Shown: piece after piece, positions 6,685 to 10,281 of the stretch
Position numbering within the stretch: the stretch's first letter is position 1
How the letters are laid out: each line of letters begins with the position of its first letter
DNA from: Caryophanales bacterium UBA6448
Lineage (GTDB): Bacteria; Bacillota_I; Bacilli_A; RF39; UBA660
Length of the DNA stretch: 10,281 nucleotides
Assembly: GCA_002439555.1 (NCBI GenBank)
Contig: DJOC01000098.1
Location: forward strand, 1-10,281
Direction: 5' to 3'
The notes under the pieces: model-generated
Told to the model about the DNA's origin: nothing
Databases searched by the model: none
Seen by the model: the letters and a program-made list of their open reading frames with translations, nothing else
Translations under genes and position numbers: made by a program

Positions 6685-6756
6685 GACTTTTGCTATACAA
6701 TTTTCAAGAGTTTTACTATACAATTTTCAGCCATTTTGCTATACAATTTTCAAAAA
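6665..6756. repeat. Four tandem 23-bp repeats upstream of the ATPase gene
   Basis: Four head-to-tail units begin at 6665, 6688, 6711 and 6734, each exactly 23 bases. Every unit starts TTTT(A/G) and shares the core CTATACA(A/G)TTTTCA (cores at 6670, 6693, 6716, 6739). The last three to four bases of each unit vary. The position after TTTT alternates A, G, A, G, hinting at growth by duplication of a two-unit block. The array fills the space between the terminator of the XRE gene and the -10 box of the ATPase promoter. There is no palindrome and no spacer of CRISPR type. A cooperative operator for the ATPase gene is the simplest reading. Confidence 0.9.
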
Positions 6757-6776
6757 TAAAAAGGACGATAAGTCCT
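6752..6776 (-). terminator. Short intrinsic terminator of the XRE gene
   Basis: On the minus strand AGGAC and GTCCT (6776-6762) form a five-pair stem around a five-base loop, followed by TTTTATTTTT. The stem overlaps the TAG stop of the XRE gene (6775-6777), and the T-tract merges with the last bases of the outermost 23-bp repeat. The stem is short, so termination may be partial. Confidence 0.6.
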
Positions 6777-7344
6777 ATTTAGTTAAAGTATTGCAAAAGC
6801 CATTATGGTCTTTAAAATAATCCTCAATATGAGCAAGCATTACATTAGCATCATCATATTTTAAAATATCAATATGATTAGCAATAAAAGAATCACCGCC
6901 AGAGTTTATTACTTGATAATTTTTATTATATTCGATTTCATAAACATACTCTTCATTATCTAACGTGCACTCAATTCTAGATTTACCGGCAATTTCTCTA
7001 TCGGTACTTCCTACTCTAAATAAGATAAAAAGTAAAAATAGAAAGATAATAAATACCGCAATGCCTATACCAAATATTTTTAATAGTTTAATAATAATTC
7101 CCGCTAAACGTTCTGTATTACTAACCTTTTGTACTAAGACATTATTAATATCATTTGAGGTAAGTTCATCCAAACTTATATTAAATATCTTTGATAAAGT
7201 TTTTGCCTCTATTATATCTGGGGCTGTTTCATTAAGCTCCCACTTTGATATTGTTTGCCTTGTTACACCAACTTTTTCTGCTAAATCCTCTTGTGAAAAA
7301 CTATTTTTCTTTCTTAAACTTGCTATTTTTTCTCCTAAACTCAT
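6775..7344 (-). CDS. XRE-family regulator with a membrane anchor and C-terminal tail
   Basis: A 189-residue protein with a Cro/C1-type helix-turn-helix at the N-terminus (residues 3-62; recognition region SQEDLAEKVGVTRQTISKWE at 17-36). A linker leads to a single strong hydrophobic segment (about 82-109), then a hydrophilic tail of about 80 residues, presumably outside the cell, with two Cys (C126, C184). A DNA-binding domain tied directly to the membrane suggests a one-component sensor, but no ligand is evident. An ATG at 7372-7374 would add ten residues. I prefer the ATG at 7342-7344 because AAGGAG stands five bases upstream and the family normally begins at MxLGxKIxxLRK. It sits just before the repeat array and ATPase gene on the same strand. 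It could regulate that promoter, but only proximity supports this. Confidence 0.85.
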   Translation of the reverse strand: MSLGEKIASLRKKNSFSQEDLAEKVGVTRQTISKWELNETAPDIIEAKTLSKIFNISLDELTSNDINNVLVQKVSNTERLAGIIIKLLKIFGIGIAVFIIFLFLLFILFRVGSTDREIAGKSRIECTLDNEEYVYEIEYNKNYQVINSGGDSFIANHIDILKYDDANVMLAHIEDYFKDHNGFCNTLTK

Positions 7345-7349
7345 AATTT

Positions 7350-7355
7350 CTCCTT
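7350..7355 (-). promoter_or_regulatory. Ribosome binding site fixing the XRE start
   Basis: AAGGAG on the minus strand lies five bases before the ATG at 7344 and inside the longer open frame that begins at 7374. It decides for the shorter 189-residue product. I could not find a convincing promoter in 7356-7424. Confidence 0.75.
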
Positions 7356-7424
7356 TCACAAAAAATTCTATCATTTAAAACTTTTTATCTCTACCAATAT
7401 TTAATGGAACTTACGCAATTTTTA

Positions 7425-7730
7425 TTAACATTTAATATTTTTCAGAAAATTAGAAGCTTTTATAAAACAAGCTATTTGATTTTCATTTAACTCTTTTGTT
7501 TTTACCATGTGTTCAAGTTTTTCCATAGAAAACCATCTTACTTCAGTTAACTCATCTTTCTCAATTGTAATATCTTTTAATATTTTTGTAGCCCAAATTC
7601 TAAATTTTGTTGTTTTCTTAGAATTAACTCTATATCCAGGTGCAATAATAGCATCCAAATTATAAAATTCTAATTCTCTATTAACATTCCTATTTCCTTC
7701 CTTTCGAACTATTTCCATTTTAGAAATAGT
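7425..7730 (-). pseudogene. RhuM middle region (frameshifted) running into a Nudix-like tail
   Basis: The frame from 7730 encodes TISKMEIVRKEGNRN, then ELEFYNLDAIIAPGYRVNS and TKFRIWATKILKD. This is the conserved middle of RhuM-family proteins, which normally continues EYxIKGFxLDDERL. Instead it continues ITIEKDELTEVRWFSMEKLEHMV and ends with NQIACFIKASNFLKN, which looks like the end of a Nudix domain ('E-x-x-WF-S-x-E-E-L') without any Nudix box. The simplest reading is a deletion joining a RhuM gene to the last 45 or so residues of a former Nudix gene. An ATG occurs at 7716-7718, but no ribosome binding site precedes it, so a separate 97-residue product is unlikely. It ends in TAA. Confidence 0.7.
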
Positions 7731-7915
7731 TAAATTTTGTCAAGTTCTTTCTCTTCATATATATTATTTAAATGCTTATTAATTGTGGGAACATTAACAT
7801 CAAAAAGTTCACTCATACTCTTTTGAGTTAACCATATTGTTTCATCTTTTAATATTACATCTACATTAATTTTACCTTCATCAGTTTCATATAACAATAT
7901 ATTGCTTTCATTCAT
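7730..7915 (-). pseudogene. RhuM-family N-terminal fragment, frameshifted
   Basis: A 61-residue frame encodes ILLYETDEGKINVDVILKDETIWLTQKSM, SELFDVNVPTINKHLNNIYEEKELDKI. This is the helix-turn-helix-like N-terminus of the RhuM family, often found in mobile or accessory regions and whose role is not well established. Intact members exceed 300 residues. The frame ends at TAA 7730-7732. The expected continuation (TISKM and onward) is found in another frame starting two bases further on, which fits loss of one base after the Ile codon. The ATG at 7915 has AAAGGAG ten bases upstream (7926-7932). So the start is intact and decay is likely recent. A cut-short 61-residue product could still be made. 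Confidence 0.75.
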
Positions 7916-7946
7916 ATTTTATCATCTCCTTTAAAATATCTTAAAT

Positions 7947-7966
7947 AGTATGCGTTTCCATATACT
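7947..7966. repeat. Inverted repeat upstream of the RhuM remnant
   Basis: AGTAT and ATACT arms flank ten bases. On the minus strand the inner TG and CG can pair further around a GAAA loop, with one A-C mismatch. It sits between the RhuM start (7915) and the end of the methyltransferase gene (8007). It might be an operator for the RhuM gene or a small hairpin. There is no T-tract. Confidence 0.3.
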
Positions 7967-8006
7967 ACTTATATCAGTGTCGTAAACATATCATATTCAA
8001 AAATCC

Positions 8007-9197
8007 TTATTTTTCAAAGTTTTTTCTATCTAATACACAAAAACATTCAATATGATATGTATAAGAAAACATATCTAAAATATAAAATTTATTTATTTTA
8101 TAACTAGTTAAATCTGCTAAATTATTTGCTAAACTTTGAGTATCGCAAGAAACATATATAATCCTTTGGGGACAAATCTTACTAATAACCTCAATTGTTT
8201 TTTTATCAAGACCCGCCCTTGCAGGATCTACAATAACAGTATCAATTTTATCATTAATAAAGCCTATTTTATCTTCGACTTTACCTAAAATAAAATTAAT
8301 ATTATCACATTTATTAATCTTTGCATTTATTAAAGCATTTTTAACAGCATTTGCAATTACCTCAATTGCATAAACTTTATTTACTACTTTACTAGCTACA
8401 ATTGATAAAGTTCCTACCCCTGAATATAAATCAAGTACATTAATTCCTACAATATTTTCACTTATTAAATTAAATAACTTTGAATTTATATAATTATTAA
8501 CTTGAAAAAAAGAATTATAACTTACAGTAAAAAATAAATTATTAATCATTTCCATAAAATTATCTTGTCCATATATACATTTATCATTTAAAACTATGCC
8601 AAGTATTTTATAATCTTCAGGATTTAAAATAACTGGAGTTTCTTTAGAATTAATTATAATAAGAATTTCATCATTATAATTTGATCTTATAGTAACATTT
8701 GCATTTTCTAATTTCATATTTTTAACAAATTCAAATGCTTTATTAATTGATTTTTTAGTTATTTTACACTCCTTTATTTCAATAAGATTATGAGTTCTTT
8801 TTTCATAAAATCCAAGTTTTCCACCAACTATTTTAAGTTCTATTTTATTACGATAATATAAATCAATATCATTTTTTATTACATTTATATCTGGAATATC
8901 ATATTTAGATAAAATATTTTTAACTCTTTCTTTTTTATATTCTAAAGCATCATCATAACTTAAATGACATAAACTACATCCACCACATATACCAAAGTAT
9001 TTACAAAAAGGTTCCACTCTTTTAGAACTTTTATATATAAAAGCATTAATAGTTCCTTCCATATAACTTTTCTTATCCTTTGTAATAATAACATCAACAG
9101 TTTCTCCAGGAAGTGCTCCTTTTACAAAGATAATTTTACCATTAATAGTTCCAATTCCATTTCCCAAATGATCCATTCTATCAATATGTACTTGCAT
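8007..9197 (-). CDS. rlmD: 23S rRNA (uracil-5)-methyltransferase, RlmD/RlmCD type
   Basis: A 396-residue TrmA/RumA-family enzyme transferring methyl from S-adenosylmethionine to C5 of uridine in 23S rRNA. The TRAM domain occupies about residues 1-55. The iron-sulfur ligands are C65, C71, C74 and probably C144, and an extra C77 lies close by. SYNSFFQVN (226-234), the SAM loop DLYSGVGT (256-263) and DPARAGL (324-330) follow. The catalytic Cys is C351 in SCDT (the family usually has SCDP), and the base is E384 in HIE. TTG and GTG codons upstream could add up to four residues. I chose ATG 9197 because GGTGAT, complementary to the 16S 3' end, precedes it. In Firmicutes one such enzyme often modifies both U747 and U1939, so the target cannot be fixed. 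It follows the recombinase gene by 42 bases with no terminator between, so the two are probably co-transcribed. It ends in TAA. Confidence 0.9.
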   Translation of the reverse strand: MQVHIDRMDHLGNGIGTINGKIIFVKGALPGETVDVIITKDKKSYMEGTINAFIYKSSKRVEPFCKYFGICGGCSLCHLSYDDALEYKKERVKNILSKYDIPDINVIKNDIDLYYRNKIELKIVGGKLGFYEKRTHNLIEIKECKITKKSINKAFEFVKNMKLENANVTIRSNYNDEILIIINSKETPVILNPEDYKILGIVLNDKCIYGQDNFMEMINNLFFTVSYNSFFQVNNYINSKLFNLISENIVGINVLDLYSGVGTLSIVASKVVNKVYAIEVIANAVKNALINAKINKCDNINFILGKVEDKIGFINDKIDTVIVDPARAGLDKKTIEVISKICPQRIIYVSCDTQSLANNLADLTSYKINKFYILDMFSYTYHIECFCVLDRKNFEK

Positions 9198-9201
9198 CTT
9201 A

Positions 9202-9207
9202 ATCACC
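9202..9207 (-). promoter_or_regulatory. Ribosome binding site fixing the methyltransferase start
   Basis: GGTGAT on the minus strand, four bases before the ATG at 9197, matches the downstream part of the full anti-Shine-Dalgarno complement. It overlaps the alternative TTG (9209) and GTG (9206) start codons, which argues against them. Confidence 0.6.
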
Positions 9208-9239
9208 AAGAATATTTTATCATAATTACTATGAAAAAA

Positions 9240-10091
9240 CTATTTTCTAGGCATATTTTTTAAATATTCTTCCTTAATATAATCATCAGTTATATGAGTA
9301 TATATTTCAGTCGAAGAAAGTGAGGCATGACCTAAAAATTCTTGTACACTTTTAAGGGGACAACCATTTTTTAACATATGGGTAGCAAAAGTATGTCTAA
9401 ATGTATGAGGACTAACCTTTACTTTTAAACAAGCCCCATCAATAATATTTTTGATAATAAGTTCAATTCCTCTTACAGTTATCTGTTTTCCTTTATTATT
9501 TAAAACTAAATATTCACTTCTAAATTCTCTAGCATTTAAATAATCATTAATTGCTTTAAGTGAATGATTGTTAAAAAAGACTATTCTTTCTTTACTACCC
9601 TTACCCATAACTTTAATACTATTATCTGAATAGTTTATATCATTTAATTTAATATTTTTAAGTTCACTTACTCTTATTCCTGTAGCATATAAAAGTTCAA
9701 TAATCATTTTATTTCTAAGGTCTAAAACATCCTTTGTATCAATACTATCAATTACTTTACGCATATCTTCGTAACTTAAAAATGTAGGTAATTTCTTTTC
9801 TAATTTTGGATTACTAATTAATTTAAAATAATTAACACTAATAAAACCATTATCAAGTAAATAGTTATAAAAACATCTTAATGCAGATAACACTGCACTA
9901 ATACTTTTATTTGATAAATTGTCTATATATTTTAAATAATTCATTATTATATCTTTATTAATATTTTGATAATCAATATTATTATTTTTGCAATATAAAA
10001 CAAATTCATTTACGTGAATTATATATTCCTTAATTGTATATTCTGAATAGTTTAATTCATATTTTAAGTATTCATTATATTTTTCTATCAT
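9240..10091 (-). CDS. xerD: Tyrosine recombinase, XerC/XerD type
   Basis: A 283-residue site-specific recombinase of the length typical for XerC/XerD, which resolve chromosome dimers at dif. The SAM-like core-binding domain covers about 1-90 and the catalytic domain about 100-283. Catalytic residues are all visible: R140 (TGIRVSEL), K164 (GKGSKER), H229 and R232 in HTFRHTFATHML, H255 in LGHASLS, and nucleophile Y264 in IYTHI. The HTFRH stretch is XerD-like, while the QEFLGHASLS stretch is more XerC-like, so the exact assignment is open. The neighbouring housekeeping methyltransferase argues for a chromosomal Xer rather than a phage integrase, and no attachment repeats are seen. ATG 10091 has AAGGA six bases upstream (10098-10102) and a strong promoter. 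It ends in TAG. Confidence 0.88.
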   Translation of the reverse strand: MIEKYNEYLKYELNYSEYTIKEYIIHVNEFVLYCKNNNIDYQNINKDIIMNYLKYIDNLSNKSISAVLSALRCFYNYLLDNGFISVNYFKLISNPKLEKKLPTFLSYEDMRKVIDSIDTKDVLDLRNKMIIELLYATGIRVSELKNIKLNDINYSDNSIKVMGKGSKERIVFFNNHSLKAINDYLNAREFRSEYLVLNNKGKQITVRGIELIIKNIIDGACLKVKVSPHTFRHTFATHMLKNGCPLKSVQEFLGHASLSSTEIYTHITDDYIKEEYLKNMPRK

Positions 10092-10113
10092 ACTTTATCC
10101 TTTTACCACCATA

Positions 10114-10142
10114 ATTATATAAAATTAAAATATTCATTTCAA
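10114..10142 (-). promoter_or_regulatory. Promoter of the Xer recombinase gene
   Basis: TTGAAA (10142-10137) and TATAAT (10119-10114) have a 17-base spacer on the minus strand. The expected start lies close to the AAGGA ribosome binding site at 10098-10102, giving a short leader. Only one position deviates from consensus. Confidence 0.75.
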
Positions 10143-10163
10143 GTAAAAAAGTATAATCTAATG

Positions 10164-10189
10164 TCAATAAATTTTTTATTGATTTTTTT
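10164..10189 (+). terminator. AT-rich hairpin with T-tract on the plus strand
   Basis: TCAATAA and TTATTGA form a seven-pair stem around five bases, followed by seven T on the plus strand. It has the shape of a terminator for plus-strand transcription, but no plus-strand gene ends here and the stem has one G-C pair at each side only. It may simply reflect AT-rich composition. Confidence 0.25.
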
Positions 10190-10219
10190 ACTTTTTATTG
10201 CTAAGATATTATTACATTA

Positions 10220-10246
10220 ATTGATTATTTTTTTTATATAATCAAT
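10220..10246. repeat. Perfect 9-bp inverted repeat at the right edge
   Basis: ATTGATTAT and ATAATCAAT flank a nine-base T-rich loop. No T-tract follows on either strand. It lies upstream of the recombinase promoter in a gene-free stretch (10092-10281). A smaller dyad (ACTGT-N5-ACAGT, 10258-10272) follows at the window edge. Function unknown. Confidence 0.35.
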
Positions 10247-10281
10247 ATCTATTAATTACTGTTAGACACAGTTAAGTTAAT

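Noticed and set aside
6665..6756. 23-bp repeats as a CRISPR array or replication iterons
   Set aside because: Units are directly adjacent with no unique spacers, and no cas or replication-initiator gene is present. The placement on a promoter favours a regulatory role.
6965..7378. 137-codon plus-strand frame opposite the XRE gene
   Set aside because: It mirrors the clearly recognisable helix-turn-helix gene and shows no family motif of its own.
10220..10272. dif-like or att site for the Xer recombinase
   Set aside because: The dyads do not have two 11-bp arms around a 6-bp centre as dif sites do, and no duplicate copy is visible.

Overview
The window is about 10.3 kb of very AT-rich bacterial DNA. 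Every gene I can support lies on the minus strand, so transcription runs from high to low coordinates. Purine-rich ribosome binding sites, TTGACA/TATAAT-type promoters with 17-bp spacers, and the families present (NrtR-like Nudix regulator, XRE regulator, RsgI-like ectodomain, RlmD-type methyltransferase, Xer recombinase) suggest a low-GC Firmicute or Mollicutes-related gut-type bacterium. Trp codons I checked are TGG and full-length genes run without UGA breaks, so the standard genetic code appears to be used. No rRNA, tRNA, CRISPR array or complete insertion sequence was seen.

In order of transcription, the right side (10142-8007) holds housekeeping genes: a near-consensus promoter, a XerC/XerD-type tyrosine recombinase, and a 23S rRNA uracil-5-methyltransferase, probably co-transcribed. 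Next comes a decayed stretch (7915-7425): a RhuM-type gene split by a one-base frameshift, whose second half runs into what looks like the tail of a Nudix protein. A membrane-anchored XRE regulator (7344-6775) follows, ending in a small terminator.

Immediately beyond is an array of four 23-bp tandem repeats (6665-6756). The last repeat supplies the -35 element of the promoter for an AAA_14/DUF4143 ATPase (6633-5356), which ends in a clear terminator.

The left half carries a predicted membrane-anchored protein (5245-4253). Its ectodomain resembles the self-cleaving domain of RsgI anti-sigma factors, but it has no cytoplasmic anti-sigma part. A PepSY-like C-terminus is cut by an in-frame amber codon, and the frame continues for 61 further PepSY-like residues to a TAA placed just before the next gene. 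That gene encodes an unrecognised 718-residue protein with an Asn-Cys-Cys/Gly-Gly motif block, possibly GNAT-like. After a 175-bp gap with a perfect dyad come an NrtR-like Nudix/winged-helix regulator with a perfect consensus promoter, and a 256-residue hypothetical protein. The left edge holds the 5' end of another gene, possibly of the Rpn/PD-(D/E)XK transposase-like family.

The most notable points are the amber-interrupted RsgI-ectodomain/PepSY protein, the 23-bp repeat array tied to the ATPase promoter, the frameshifted RhuM-Nudix remnant, and the 718-residue unknown.
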